Source: Holophaga sp. (GTDB taxonomy: Bacteria > Acidobacteriota > Holophagae > Holophagales > Holophagaceae). From it: a stretch of 64,000 nt of DNA. Where the stretch lies: assembly GCA_031292735.1 (NCBI GenBank), contig JARLGP010000003.1:1-64000 (forward strand), given 5' to 3'. The notes beneath the pieces are model-generated. The model was not told where the DNA came from. It worked only from the letters and a program-made list of their open reading frames with translations, and made no database searches. This document shows positions 20,734-29,217 of this stretch, piece by piece. The position numbers and the translations under genes are program-made. Position 1 is the first letter of the stretch. Every line of letters starts with the position of its first letter.

Positions 20734-22173
20734 TTATTTGCACTGCGCCAGGACTGAAACCAGGAACGCCCAGGTGCGGGCCACCGAACCGATGCTCAGA
20801 TGCTCGTCGTGGGTGTGCACGCCGTAGAGGTTCGGGCCGAAGCTGATCATGTCCGTCTGCGGCAGCTTCTCCTTCAGCAGGCCGCACTCCAGCCCGGCAT
20901 GGATGGCCCGGATCTCCGGCGCGTGGCCGGCCACCTTCTGGTAGACGGCCAGGCACCGGTCGCGGATCGCCGATTCGGGCTGGTAGCGCCAGGCGGGATA
21001 GGCGCCGCTGCGCGCGCCCTGCGCGCCGACCAGGCCCGCCAGGGTCTCCACCCTCCGGACCAGGTCGTCCCGGATGGAATCCACGCAGCTGCGGATCGAG
21101 ACGGTCAGGCGGATGGCGGGGCCCGGCTGTTCCAGGACGCCCAGGTTCAGGCTGCTTTCCACCAGGCCTTCCAGTTCCCGGCTCATGGACTGCACCCCGT
21201 TGGGCACGGCCACCAGGAAGGCGATGAGCTTGTCCGTGCGGGCCTGGTCCAGCCGGCGGGCCACCTTGGCCACCGCGGCAAAGCCCACCTTGAGCCCCGG
21301 GTCCACCAGGGCGCACTCGGTCTTCAGGTCCTTGGCCAGGCGCTGGGCGATGAGCTTGATCTTGGCCAGCACCGGGGCCCGGCCGGTGAGGGTCGCCTGG
21401 GCTTCCCGGGCGATGGCGTTGGCCTTGGAGCCGCCCGAGATGGCGGCGATGCCGAACTCTCCCGCGGCCCGGGCCGCGTCCAGGATCCGGCCCAGCAGCT
21501 TGATGGCGTTGGCCCGCTGCTGGATGATCTCCAGGCCCGAGTGCCCGCCCTTCAGCCCCGAGACCTTGATGGTGAGCCCGCCGCTGACCGTCTTCCGCCA
21601 GGACGTGTCGAACGCGCACACCAGGTTCATCCCGCCGGCGCAACTGACGATGAGCACCCCTTCCTGCTCGGCGTCGATGTTCAGCATGGTCTTGCCGGTG
21701 AGGTGGGCCGGGTCCAGCGCGTGGGCCCCATCCATGCCGGTCTCCTCGCTGGTGGTGACCACCAGTTCCAGCGGCGGGTGGGGGAGGTCCGCGCTGTCCA
21801 GGACGGCCAGGCCGAACGCCACGGCGATGCCGTCGTCGGCCCCCAAGGTGGTGCCCACGGCCCGCAGGATGTCCCCTTCGATCTTCAGGACGAGCGGATC
21901 CTTGGTGAAATCGTGCCGGCAGCCTTCGGCCTTTTCGCAGACCATGTCCATGTGCCCCTGGATGATCACCGCCGGGGAATGTTCATACCCAGCGGTGCCG
22001 GGCTTCTTGATGATGACGTTCAGGGCCTCGTCCTGGAAGACGGCGAGCTTCCTCTGCCGGGCGAAGTCCACCAGGTAGTCGCTGGCCTGCTTTTCGTTGC
22101 CCGAGCCCCTGGGGATCCGGGTCAGCTCCTCGAAGAAGTGAAAGACTTCCTTTGGCTTCAAGTGTTCCAACAT
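20734..22173 (-). CDS. pepD: aminoacyl-histidine dipeptidase (M20 family)
   Basis: A 479-residue cytoplasmic zinc peptidase, close in length to PepD. Zinc ligands and catalytic residues are visible: IIQGHMDMVCEK (His, Asp), GTTLGADDGIAVA (bridging Asp), TTSEETGMDGA (catalytic Glu pair) and NIDAEQEG. The dimerisation lid lies in the middle. First gene of the pepD-OPT-PqqD-GT4-GH100 operon, whose promoter should be in the AT-rich stretch 22240-22340. Confidence 0.92.
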   Translation of the reverse strand: MLEHLKPKEVFHFFEELTRIPRGSGNEKQASDYLVDFARQRKLAVFQDEALNVIIKKPGTAGYEHSPAVIIQGHMDMVCEKAEGCRHDFTKDPLVLKIEGDILRAVGTTLGADDGIAVAFGLAVLDSADLPHPPLELVVTTSEETGMDGAHALDPAHLTGKTMLNIDAEQEGVLIVSCAGGMNLVCAFDTSWRKTVSGGLTIKVSGLKGGHSGLEIIQQRANAIKLLGRILDAARAAGEFGIAAISGGSKANAIAREAQATLTGRAPVLAKIKLIAQRLAKDLKTECALVDPGLKVGFAAVAKVARRLDQARTDKLIAFLVAVPNGVQSMSRELEGLVESSLNLGVLEQPGPAIRLTVSIRSCVDSIRDDLVRRVETLAGLVGAQGARSGAYPAWRYQPESAIRDRCLAVYQKVAGHAPEIRAIHAGLECGLLKEKLPQTDMISFGPNLYGVHTHDEHLSIGSVARTWAFLVSVLAQCK

Positions 22174-22475
22174 ACGGGCCGACCCTTTCTATAGCCGCTT
22201 CCCGGGATGCCAGGACGCGGATGCCTGGAGAATTACCTCCGGAGGCAATGCATCTTTTGCGCCATAGAATTAAGTCTTTTTATTTATGCGTTTATATCGG
22301 AGCCGAAAAGCCTGTGGCGGAACCGATCCATTCAATATGGAATAGCCATCCCTTCACTTCGACGCCCGGGCGCCCATCCCCCGGACCCGGCCGCTTGAGT
22401 CGCGCCCCCGGCGAGCCGATAGAGCAAGTAGCACCCGGATCGACCTTCCTTCCCGGATGAAGCAGTGGGGAAATC
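22174..22475. other. divergent intergenic region, pepD operon / motility-type protein
   Basis: No gene supported. An AT-rich core (22255-22345) probably holds the minus-strand promoter of pepD. On the plus strand GCCGATAGA at 22415-22423 resembles a flagellar sigma-28 -10 element about 55 bases before the YjfB-like ATG, but the -35 match is poor. Confidence 0.4.
22415..22423 (+). promoter_or_regulatory. possible sigma-28 -10 element
   Basis: GCCGATAGA matches the FliA -10 consensus GCCGATAA at its first seven positions. The sequence 11 bases upstream (TGAGTCGC) is a weak -35 match. It is noted only because the next gene is of a motility-linked family. Confidence 0.22.
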
Positions 22476-22724
22476 ATGGAATTATCCGCCATCAGCCAGG
22501 GTGCGGCCAGCGCGGTCACCCAGAACTACGCGTCGCTGGGTTCCTCCATCCTGGCGGCCGCCCAGAACCCCGCCTCCACTGCCAGCCTGGCCGGGGGCCA
22601 GGCTCCCACCCAGGCCCAGTTCTCCGTGGGCGTGCTGAAGAAGAGCCTGGACATCCAGGCCACCGATGGAGCCGAGCTGGCCGCGATGATCAACCCGGCC
22701 TCCACCGTGGACGTGCTGGCCTGA
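22476..22724 (+). CDS. YjfB-like putative motility protein
   Basis: An 82-residue protein. The C-terminal half FSVGVLKKSLDIQATDGAELAAMI fits the YjfB_motility family (SVAVLKKAMDxxxxQGxALLxMI), small proteins found with flagellar genes. The N-terminal half is Ala/Ser/Gln-rich and resembles hook- or rod-associated export segments. It stands alone here, tail-to-tail with the LysR gene. Function is not established experimentally as far as I know. Confidence 0.75.
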   Translation: MELSAISQGAASAVTQNYASLGSSILAAAQNPASTASLAGGQAPTQAQFSVGVLKKSLDIQATDGAELAAMINPASTVDVLA

Positions 22725-23615
22725 TCAGCCCCGGGGTGCCGCCAGGTGCCTGACCAGCTCCCGGGTGGGCCCCGGCAGCGCCTCGAACTGGAGCATGCAC
22801 AGGGACAGGCGGCGGGTCGCCCAGGGGTCGGTGAGCTTGACCGGCCGGATGGCCATGGACCTGCGCCAGCGGGCCGCGGCGGAGTGCGGCAGGATGCCGA
22901 TGCCCACGTCCCGGGCCACCAGCTGGCAGATCCCCTCGAAGGTGGGGATGCGGATGCGGAACCCAAGGGGATGCCCGGCCCGGGCGGCCTTGTCCCCCAG
23001 GAAGTCCTGCAGGGGGCTGCCTGGGCTCAGCCCCACGAAGTCCCGGCCGAGGACCTCCTGGAACGCGATGCTGCGGCGGGCGGAAAGCGGGTTGGCGCGG
23101 GCCGCCACCAGCACCAGCCGGTCGATGGCGAAGGGCAGCAGCTCCAGGCAGCCGGGATCGACGGCGTCCGAGATGATGCCGAGCTCGGCAAAGCCTCCGG
23201 CCACCGCCTTGACGATCTCCACGCTCGGGCGTTCCCTCAAGTCCAGGTCCACCTTGGGGTGGGCCGCCAGGAACCCCGCCAGGGGCCCTGGCAGGAACTC
23301 GGTGGTGGCGGCGGTGTTGGCCAGCAGCTGGATCCGGGTCTTCAGGCCCTTGGCCTGGCCGCCCAGTTCGCCCCGCATCTGCTCCACCTGGCGCAGGATG
23401 ATCCGGGCATGGTGGGCCAGGGAATCGCCCGCCGGGGTCAGCTCGATGCCGCGGCGGTTGCGCACCAGCAGCGGCAGGCCGATCATGTCCTCCATGCTGC
23501 GGAGCCTGGCGCTGGCCGAAGGCAGCGCCAGGTTGGCCTCGGTGGCGCCGTGGGTGATGCTGCCCGCCTCCACCACGCGGAGGAAAAGCCGGAGATCGGT
23601 CAGGTCGAATCGCAT
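22725..23615 (-). CDS. LysR-family transcriptional regulator
   Basis: A 296-residue regulator: N-terminal winged HTH (DLRLFLRVVEAGSITHGATEANLALPSASARLRSMED split by the usual turn), then a periplasmic-binding-like effector domain from about residue 90. The start at 23615 is set by the conserved MRFDLTDLRLF opening; the upstream open frame extends further but is non-coding in appearance. It is divergent from a TauE exporter gene (101 bp between starts), which is its most likely target. Confidence 0.9.
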   Translation of the reverse strand: MRFDLTDLRLFLRVVEAGSITHGATEANLALPSASARLRSMEDMIGLPLLVRNRRGIELTPAGDSLAHHARIILRQVEQMRGELGGQAKGLKTRIQLLANTAATTEFLPGPLAGFLAAHPKVDLDLRERPSVEIVKAVAGGFAELGIISDAVDPGCLELLPFAIDRLVLVAARANPLSARRSIAFQEVLGRDFVGLSPGSPLQDFLGDKAARAGHPLGFRIRIPTFEGICQLVARDVGIGILPHSAAARWRRSMAIRPVKLTDPWATRRLSLCMLQFEALPGPTRELVRHLAAPRG

Positions 23616-23715
23616 GGGGCGGATGGTAGCACTTCGCCTGCCTTCGTGAAAGCTGAAGGCTGACGCTCGGGTTTCCGCATTGTCCGGGCTGTTCCGGCGC
23701 CCCAGACTGCCCCAC

Positions 23716-24477
23716 ATGAACGCGCCTCCCCTGCCCTTCATCCTGGCCGTCGCCGCCACCTTCTTCCTGGCCGGCATGGTCAAGGGCGTCACCGGGATGG
23801 GCCTGCCCACCGTGGCCATGGGGCTGCTGGGCACGATGATGCCGCCGGTGGCCGCCGCCGGGCTGCTGATCGTGCCGTCGTTCGTCACCAACACCCTGCA
23901 GCTGTTCTCCGGGCCCCGGCTCGGCGCCATGGCCGCGCGCCTGTGGCTGATGCTGCTGGGCATCACCGTGGGCACCCTGGCCGGATCCCGCCTGCTGGCC
24001 CACGGCGGCGCCGGCTGGCTCACCACCGGGCTGGGTGCCGCGCTGATGGCCTATGCCGGCCTGGGCCTGCTGGCCCGGCCGATGCGCCTCCCCCGGCGCC
24101 AGGAGCGCCGCTGGTCGCCCCTGGCCGGCCTCGCCACCGGCCTGATCACGGGCGGGACCGGCGTCTTCGTCATTCCCGCCGTCCCGTTCATCCAGGCGCT
24201 CGGACTGGACAAGGAGGAACTCATCCAGGCCCTCGGCCTGTCGTTCACCGTTTCCACCCTCGCGCTGGCCGCGGGGCTGGCGGGCGGGGGCGCCTTCCGC
24301 CTGGGCGGGCTCGGGATGTCCGGCCTGGCGGTGGCGCCCGCCCTGCTGGGCATGTGGGTGGGGGGCCGGGTCCGGCTGCGGGTCAGCGAAGTGAAATTCC
24401 GCCGCTGGTTTCTCATCTGCCTGTGGCTGCTGGGTCTCGACCTGGCCCTGCGGGGGTTCCTTGGTTCCGGAGGGTGA
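23716..24477 (+). CDS. TauE/SafE family sulfite/anion exporter
   Basis: A 253-residue inner-membrane protein with about eight hydrophobic segments and the family motif FLAGMVKGVTGMGLPTVA near the N-terminus, repeated in weaker form as LATGLITGGTGVFVIP. TauE/SafE proteins export organosulfur compounds or sulfite. The ATG at 23716 is preferred to one 36 bases upstream because it begins directly before TM1. Divergent from the LysR regulator. Confidence 0.88.
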   Translation: MNAPPLPFILAVAATFFLAGMVKGVTGMGLPTVAMGLLGTMMPPVAAAGLLIVPSFVTNTLQLFSGPRLGAMAARLWLMLLGITVGTLAGSRLLAHGGAGWLTTGLGAALMAYAGLGLLARPMRLPRRQERRWSPLAGLATGLITGGTGVFVIPAVPFIQALGLDKEELIQALGLSFTVSTLALAAGLAGGGAFRLGGLGMSGLAVAPALLGMWVGGRVRLRVSEVKFRRWFLICLWLLGLDLALRGFLGSGG

Positions 24478-24558
24478 CGTGGCTGAACTGGGGTTTTTCG
24501 CCTTGTTCCTGTGGCTTTGGCTGGATGGGCCGGAATGGGGTTAATCCGCAGACACCCT

Positions 24559-24717
24559 CTAACCCCAGCCCAACTCCTTGAGGCGCGCCTCGCCAATGCC
24601 GAAGTGGTGAGCGACCTCATGGAGGACGGTGGTCGTGACCTCATCCCGCAACTCAGCCTCGTCCACGAGCTTTCTGAATGCATGATCAGAGAGATGCATG
24701 GCGCGATCATACTCCCT
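24559..24717 (-). pseudogene. C-terminal fragment of a PF06262-type metallopeptidase
   Basis: Reading the minus strand from 24717 gives REYDRAMHLSDHAFRKL, then ELRDEVTTTVLHEVAHHFG and GEARLKELGW before a TAG. HEVAHHFG is the zinc motif of the small MtfA-like/zincin metallopeptidases, whose last 40 residues look like this. An in-frame TGA at 24718-24720 cuts off the rest of the gene, about 50 residues being left. An internal ATG (24699) exists, but without most of the fold the product would be non-functional. Lies just before the beta-lactamase gene, in the same compositionally different block. Confidence 0.7.
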
Positions 24718-24750
24718 TCAGCGCGCCGCCGGGGCCGGCTAGCATTATCT

Positions 24751-25626
24751 ATGCGCGTGCCCACGCTCCTTCTCCTTGTGGCCTCCTTTGCCGCCGCCCA
24801 AACGCCTCTCCGGCAGCGTCTTGTCGACCTTGCCAAAGAGGCCCATGGCAAGGTCTACGTCTCCTGCTCGCTGCCGGGTGTAAAACTCGACTGCGACCTC
24901 GATCCCCACGGCCACCCGCCGATGCAGTCCACGTTCAAGTTCCCGCTCGCCCTCGCGGTGCTGCAGCAAGTGGAACTCGGCAAATTGCAGATCGACCAGC
25001 CTGTCCGGTTCCGCAAATCAGACCGCTCTGCCACCTTCAGTCCCTTGCAGGATGAGTTCCCGGATGCCGACGTCGATGTTCCCTTGCGCAAGCTGATCAA
25101 ACTGACGATCGAAGCATCCGACAACACCGCGGCAGACATCCAGCTTCGCCTTATCGGCGGTCCTGCCGTCCTGCAGCACTATCTTGACTCGTTGGGCCTG
25201 AGTGCCATCCATCAACAGGACAGCGAACACGCCCTGCACCGCAATCAAAAGCTGCAATACAGAAACTACGCCGAGCCCGCGGCCATGGTCGCGCTCTTGC
25301 GCCTTTTCGCTGACCATTCACCCATCAACCAGGAACATACGGCGCTCCTCACCAGATGGATGCTCGAAACCACCAGCGGCCCCAAGCGCATCAAGGGACT
25401 GCTTCCTGCCGGAACTCCCGTTGTCCACAAGACCGGTTCCTCCGGAGTCGAGCGGGGCATGATTCCCGCCACCAACGATGTCGGTCTCATCACCCTTCCC
25501 GACGGACGACGCCTCGCCATGGCCGTTTTCGTCACGGACGCCCACGCCGACCAGAGCGCCTGCGAACACGTCATCGCCGCAATCGCCAAGGCAGTCTACG
25601 ACGAGGCTCTAACCAAAGAGATCTAG
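24751..25626 (+). CDS. class A beta-lactamase (subclass A2/PER-like)
   Basis: A 291-residue serine beta-lactamase with signal peptide (MRVPTLLLLVASFAAA). Active-site elements: S60-T-F-K63, SDN at 123-125 and K227-T-G229. The omega-loop region SEHALHRNQKLQYRNY resembles the PER/CfxA (A2) type, with Glu159 the candidate general base. Codon use is less GC-biased than the neighbours and the upstream flank carries a truncated metallopeptidase gene, so recent acquisition is likely. It ends 4 bp inside the convergent gap gene. Start chosen at the ATG that begins the signal peptide. Confidence 0.9.
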   Translation: MRVPTLLLLVASFAAAQTPLRQRLVDLAKEAHGKVYVSCSLPGVKLDCDLDPHGHPPMQSTFKFPLALAVLQQVELGKLQIDQPVRFRKSDRSATFSPLQDEFPDADVDVPLRKLIKLTIEASDNTAADIQLRLIGGPAVLQHYLDSLGLSAIHQQDSEHALHRNQKLQYRNYAEPAAMVALLRLFADHSPINQEHTALLTRWMLETTSGPKRIKGLLPAGTPVVHKTGSSGVERGMIPATNDVGLITLPDGRRLAMAVFVTDAHADQSACEHVIAAIAKAVYDEALTKEI

Positions 25627-27065
25627 GGCAGCGACGGAAGTTCCAGCCCGGCCATCTTCTGCACCATCCGGACCACCTGGCAACTGTAGCCGAACTCGTT
25701 GTCGTACCAGATGTACAGCACGCAGTGGTGCCCCTCGGCGATGGTCGCCAGGGAATCCACCACGCCGGCGTGGCGGGATCCGACGAAATCGCTGGACACC
25801 ACCTCCGGGGAATTGGTGTAGTCGATCTGGTTCTGGAACGGCGAGTCCAGGGACATGCCCCGCAGGTAGCCGTTGATCTCCGACGCGGTCACCGGCCGGT
25901 CCAGTTCCAGGTTGAGGATCACCAGCGACACGTTGGGGGTCGGCACCCGGATGGCGTTGCCGGTGAGCTTCCCGGCCAGGTCCGGGATGACCTTGGCCAC
26001 CGCCTTGGCGGCGCCGGTCTCGGTGATGACCATGTTCAGGGGCGCGCTGCGGCCCCGGCGGGAGGCCTTGTGGTAGTTGTCGATCAGGTTCTGGTCGTTG
26101 GTGTAGGAATGGCAGGTCTCGATGTGCCCGTGCACGATGCCGTAGCGCTCGCCGAGGGCCTTCAGCACCGGCACGATGGCGTTGGTGGTGCAGCTGGCCG
26201 CCGAGAAGATCTGCTCCGGGTCGGTGATCAGGTCGTCGTTGACCCCGGCCACCACGTTGGGGATGTCCCCCTTGCCCGGAGCGGTCAGGATGACCCTGGA
26301 GATGCCCGGCGCCAGGAGGTGCTTGGCCAGTCCGGCCCGGTCCCGCCACTTGCCGGTGTTGTCGATCAGGATGGCGTTGCGGATGCCGTACTGGGCGTAG
26401 TCCACGCTCTCCGGGCTGTCCGCGTAGATGACGCGGATCATGTTGCCATTGGCGATGATGGCGTTCGCTTCCTCGTCGATGGTGATGATGCCGTTGAAGG
26501 GCCCGTGCACCGAATCCCGGCGCAGCAGGCTGGCGCGCTTGAGCAGGTCGTCCGCGGCGCCCTTGCGCACCACGGCGGCCTTGAGCCGGAACTTCTCGCC
26601 GCTGCCGGCCTTTTCGATGAGGATCCGGGCCAGCAAACGGCCGATGCGGCCGAACCCGTATAGGACGATGTCCTGGGGCTCATCGAGGATGGGGCTCACC
26701 CCGGTGTTGACGCTGGCCAGGGCGCTGGCCACGAACTGCTCCGCGGACACCTCGCCGCCCTCGGTGCGGAAGCGGAAGGTCAGCTTGCCCAGGTCGATGC
26801 GGGCCGGCGCCAGGTCCAGCCTGCTGATCGCCTCCAGCAGGGGCAGGGAGTCGGCCACCGACAGCTCGTTGTCCAGGGTGTGCCGGGCAAACCGATGGGC
26901 CTTGAGGATGTCGATGGCCGTGCAGTGCACCAGGGAGCGGCCGTAGACCGTGGTCACGATGTTCTTGTCCCGGTAGAGGCTGCCGATCACAGGCAGCATC
27001 CGCTCGGCGCAGGCTTCCTGGCATTGCCATTCCTTGAGGTAGGTGTCCCGCTTTGAATTATTCAT
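25623..27065 (-). CDS. gap: glyceraldehyde-3-phosphate dehydrogenase (long form)
   Basis: A 480-residue NAD(P)-dependent dehydrogenase. About 125 N-terminal residues precede the Rossmann start IVLYGFGRIGRLLARILIE, a long architecture like the GapB-type enzymes of gamma-proteobacteria rather than the usual 335-residue form. Catalytic Cys is in FSAASCTTNAIVPVL; His is in ETCHSYTNDQ. The ATG at 27065 has AGGAG 10 bases upstream, better than the longer open frame to 27191. Such long enzymes are often gluconeogenic or NADP-linked, which is not certain here. Confidence 0.92.
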   Translation of the reverse strand: MNNSKRDTYLKEWQCQEACAERMLPVIGSLYRDKNIVTTVYGRSLVHCTAIDILKAHRFARHTLDNELSVADSLPLLEAISRLDLAPARIDLGKLTFRFRTEGGEVSAEQFVASALASVNTGVSPILDEPQDIVLYGFGRIGRLLARILIEKAGSGEKFRLKAAVVRKGAADDLLKRASLLRRDSVHGPFNGIITIDEEANAIIANGNMIRVIYADSPESVDYAQYGIRNAILIDNTGKWRDRAGLAKHLLAPGISRVILTAPGKGDIPNVVAGVNDDLITDPEQIFSAASCTTNAIVPVLKALGERYGIVHGHIETCHSYTNDQNLIDNYHKASRRGRSAPLNMVITETGAAKAVAKVIPDLAGKLTGNAIRVPTPNVSLVILNLELDRPVTASEINGYLRGMSLDSPFQNQIDYTNSPEVVSSDFVGSRHAGVVDSLATIAEGHHCVLYIWYDNEFGYSCQVVRMVQKMAGLELPSLP

Positions 27066-27504
27066 GCCTAGTCCATCTCCTGATTGGAATCCAATGTCTG
27101 GATCGTGATTCCATTGGAATGTTCCGTTTCGACCTGGGAAAGAGCCGCCAGCAGCCCATAGTATTTCCTCATACTCCCGGCTCAAACCCAAGCAGCAATG
27201 AAAATAATCAAAGTTTGTGGATGACGACCAACCGAAGATAAGTCAATGTCGGCAGGCCTTCCCTTGGGGAGTGCCCGTTGGAGCACCTGACCACCCACTT
27301 GATTGTCAAACACATTGCCCGCACGTACGGGAGCGCACTGGTAATGGTAATGGTAATGGTAATGGTAATGGCAATGGCAATGGCTATGGAGTGGCATAGT
27401 ATTTTCACGAGCAGCCCGGTCTTGGCTGAACAAAAAAAGTGTCAATGCGGTTGAATGATTGCGAATCGTATGACAATGATGGTTACAACTTTCGGGAGGT
27501 AAAT
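27066..27504. other. divergent intergenic region gap / GntR regulator
   Basis: No gene supported. Holds the gap promoter side, a hexamer microsatellite at 27341-27388 and an AT-rich stretch (27435-27500) immediately before the GTG of the GntR gene. The plus-strand frame is open from 27439, but the GGGAGG ribosome site supports the start at 27505. Confidence 0.5.
27341..27388 (+). repeat. hexanucleotide tandem repeat (GTAATG)5(GCAATG)2 GCTATG
   Basis: Eight 6-bp units: five perfect GTAATG (27341-27370), two GCAATG (27371-27382) and one GCTATG (27383-27388). It lies 117 bases upstream of the GntR gene start and 275 bases upstream of gap, outside any supported gene. Decay from one end is typical of a slipping microsatellite. 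Confidence 0.9.
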
Positions 27505-28215
27505 GTGACCATTCCCAATCCAGCCGAGAAGGAATCGGTTACCCGGGTGGAAACGGTGTACACCGGCATCTTCGAGTCCATATCCAAGGGTGAGTTCGCC
27601 GATGGCGGGCGCTTGCCCACCGAGGCGGAATTGTCGTTGAGCTACGGGGTATCCCGTCCTACCGTGCGGGAGGCCCTCTCCCGCCTGCGCCTGGATGGGG
27701 TTGTCACTTCGCGCCGCGGCGCCGGCAGTTTCGTACTGCGCCGCCCAGACCGGAACATCAAGGCTTTCGCCCCCATAGGAAGCATCGCTGACATCCAGCG
27801 CTGCTTTGTCTTCCGCATCGCCGTTGAATCGGCCGCCGCCGGCTTGGCCGCCGAACTGCGGACCCAAAAGAATCTGGATGAGATCCAGCAGGCCTTCGAC
27901 CGCCTGGGTTTGATCCTCGAACAAGAGACCGCTGTGGAGGAGGACATCCTGTTCCACCTCGCGATCATGCGAGCCTCCCAGAACTCGTATTTCGTCACCA
28001 CGTTCGAGATGATTACCCAACAGATCCGGCTGGCCGTCAACCTGACCCGAAGCCTTTCTTTGGGAAAAAGCCGCGCCCGCCGGGAAGGCGTTCAAGCTGA
28101 ACATCGGGAGATCCTGGCCGCCATTGAACGGGGATCGTCCGTGGAGGCCTCCGAAGCGGTCCACGTCCACCTCGGCAACTCCCGCAACCGTCTTTTCGAA
28201 GGCCCGGTTTCCTAG
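27505..28215 (+). CDS. GntR-family (FadR/FCD) transcriptional regulator
   Basis: A 236-residue regulator starting at GTG with GGGAGG five bases upstream. The winged HTH is clear (GGRLPTEAELSLSYGVSRPTVREAL, split here by motif limits into GGRLPTEAELS and YGVSRPTVREAL), followed by a wing (RRGAGSFVLRR) and an all-helical FCD effector domain with metal-ligand-like residues (HLAIMRAS, HREILAAIE, HVHLGNSR). FCD regulators commonly respond to sugar acids or carboxylates, so the aldarate operon downstream is the likely target. Confidence 0.88.
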   Translation: MTIPNPAEKESVTRVETVYTGIFESISKGEFADGGRLPTEAELSLSYGVSRPTVREALSRLRLDGVVTSRRGAGSFVLRRPDRNIKAFAPIGSIADIQRCFVFRIAVESAAAGLAAELRTQKNLDEIQQAFDRLGLILEQETAVEEDILFHLAIMRASQNSYFVTTFEMITQQIRLAVNLTRSLSLGKSRARREGVQAEHREILAAIERGSSVEASEAVHVHLGNSRNRLFEGPVS

Positions 28216-28722
28216 CTGGGACCGCACCGAAGGCGTCACCACGACCCCCGAGCCCAGGCCGCACCCGAAATGAGTTGGATTTCCAGCCAGCCCCACGGTG
28301 AGGCCCCGCAGCCATGGCTGCTGCTGGCCTGGATGGTTGTCCCGATGGATGTCGGCCAGGCCGAGGTCGCAAGACGGATTACCCCCATGTGCACAAGCGA
28401 GGACCTGATTTCCGTTCCGCGACAAGGCTACGGATAGGCAAAATTCGTCTGCCTCCCAGACGGTCACAGATTACCCTTGCAGGGGCATGCCTATTTGCCT
28501 TACATTTTGGATAGTTATCTTACAATAAATTCCCACCCCATCATTCCCCCGGAAGGGACAGGGCATCCAGGGATCCTGCAATTGTGTATTCGACGGATTG
28601 CCCAAGGCGCGCGCCGCCCCTGACCTGATCCCGGATTCGGCGGGCACCGCCGGGCCCAGGACATACCCCAAATTGCGTTGTCAACGCATGCCATGGTTCT
28701 GACCTTGAAGGTGGAGGCCCTC
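28216..28722. other. 507-bp non-coding region before Rrf2 gene
   Basis: No supported gene. Its second half is AT-rich and contains the first copy of the two-part leader motif (28494-28533); ribosome site GGTGGAGG precedes the Rrf2 start. Confidence 0.5.
28494..28533 (+). promoter_or_regulatory. two-part leader motif, copy 1 (before Rrf2 gene)
   Basis: TTTGCCTTACATTTTGGATA is followed by a second CTTACAA 20 bases after the first CTTAC and then by AATTCC. The same layout recurs at 38500, 40549 and 43700. It is either a promoter with TTGCCT as -35 and TCTTAC as -10, spaced 17, or a direct-repeat operator. Confidence 0.55.
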
Positions 28723-29217
28723 ATGAACTTCCTTTCAGCCAGCACCGGATATACCATCCTGGCTTTGGTCGCCATGCCGGAGGATGGCTCCTACTGCTCA
28801 GTCAAAGAACTTTCCGCGCAACTCGGAATACCAGGCCCATTTTTGGCCAAGCTTCTGAAATCGCTTGCTGTGAATGGGATCCTTGAATCAGTGCGAGGGC
28901 CCGGCGGAGGTTTCCGTCTAGCCCAGTCTGCCCATCGGATCTCCATCGGGCACCTGATGTCGATCGTTCAGGGTTCCGGAAACAGCGATGGATGCATCCT
29001 GGGCCTGGCGCACTGCAAGAATAAGCACAATCCCTGTTCTCTACATAAGCCGTTCAATGATTTGAGTGAGTACGTTGAAAACTCCCTGAACAACATCACC
29101 ATCCGGGACCTGCAGTTGAGCCATTTTTGGGAGCAAAAGCAGGATATGCCCCCCAGCGAGGGGAAGGCAACCTCGTCAAAGGCTGCCCATCCCCTTGGCC
29201 GGAACCTCACCTCATAG
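28723..29217 (+). CDS. Rrf2-family transcriptional regulator with Fe-S-type cysteines
   Basis: A 164-residue regulator. The N-terminal HTH reads [23 protein letters not shown] and the wing [12 protein letters not shown], typical of IscR/NsrR/RirA relatives. Three cysteines follow as C-x6-C-x6-C ([16 protein letters not shown]), close to the IscR cluster ligand spacing, so an iron-sulfur cofactor is likely. The C-terminal tail is polar. The start at 28723 fits the family opening [13 protein letters not shown]; the upstream leader carries the repeated motif. Its 3' end overlaps the convergent chemoreceptor gene by 11 bp. Confidence 0.87.
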   Translation: MNFLSASTGYTILALVAMPEDGSYCSVKELSAQLGIPGPFLAKLLKSLAVNGILESVRGPGGGFRLAQSAHRISIGHLMSIVQGSGNSDGCILGLAHCKNKHNPCSLHKPFNDLSEYVENSLNNITIRDLQLSHFWEQKQDMPPSEGKATSSKAAHPLGRNLTS

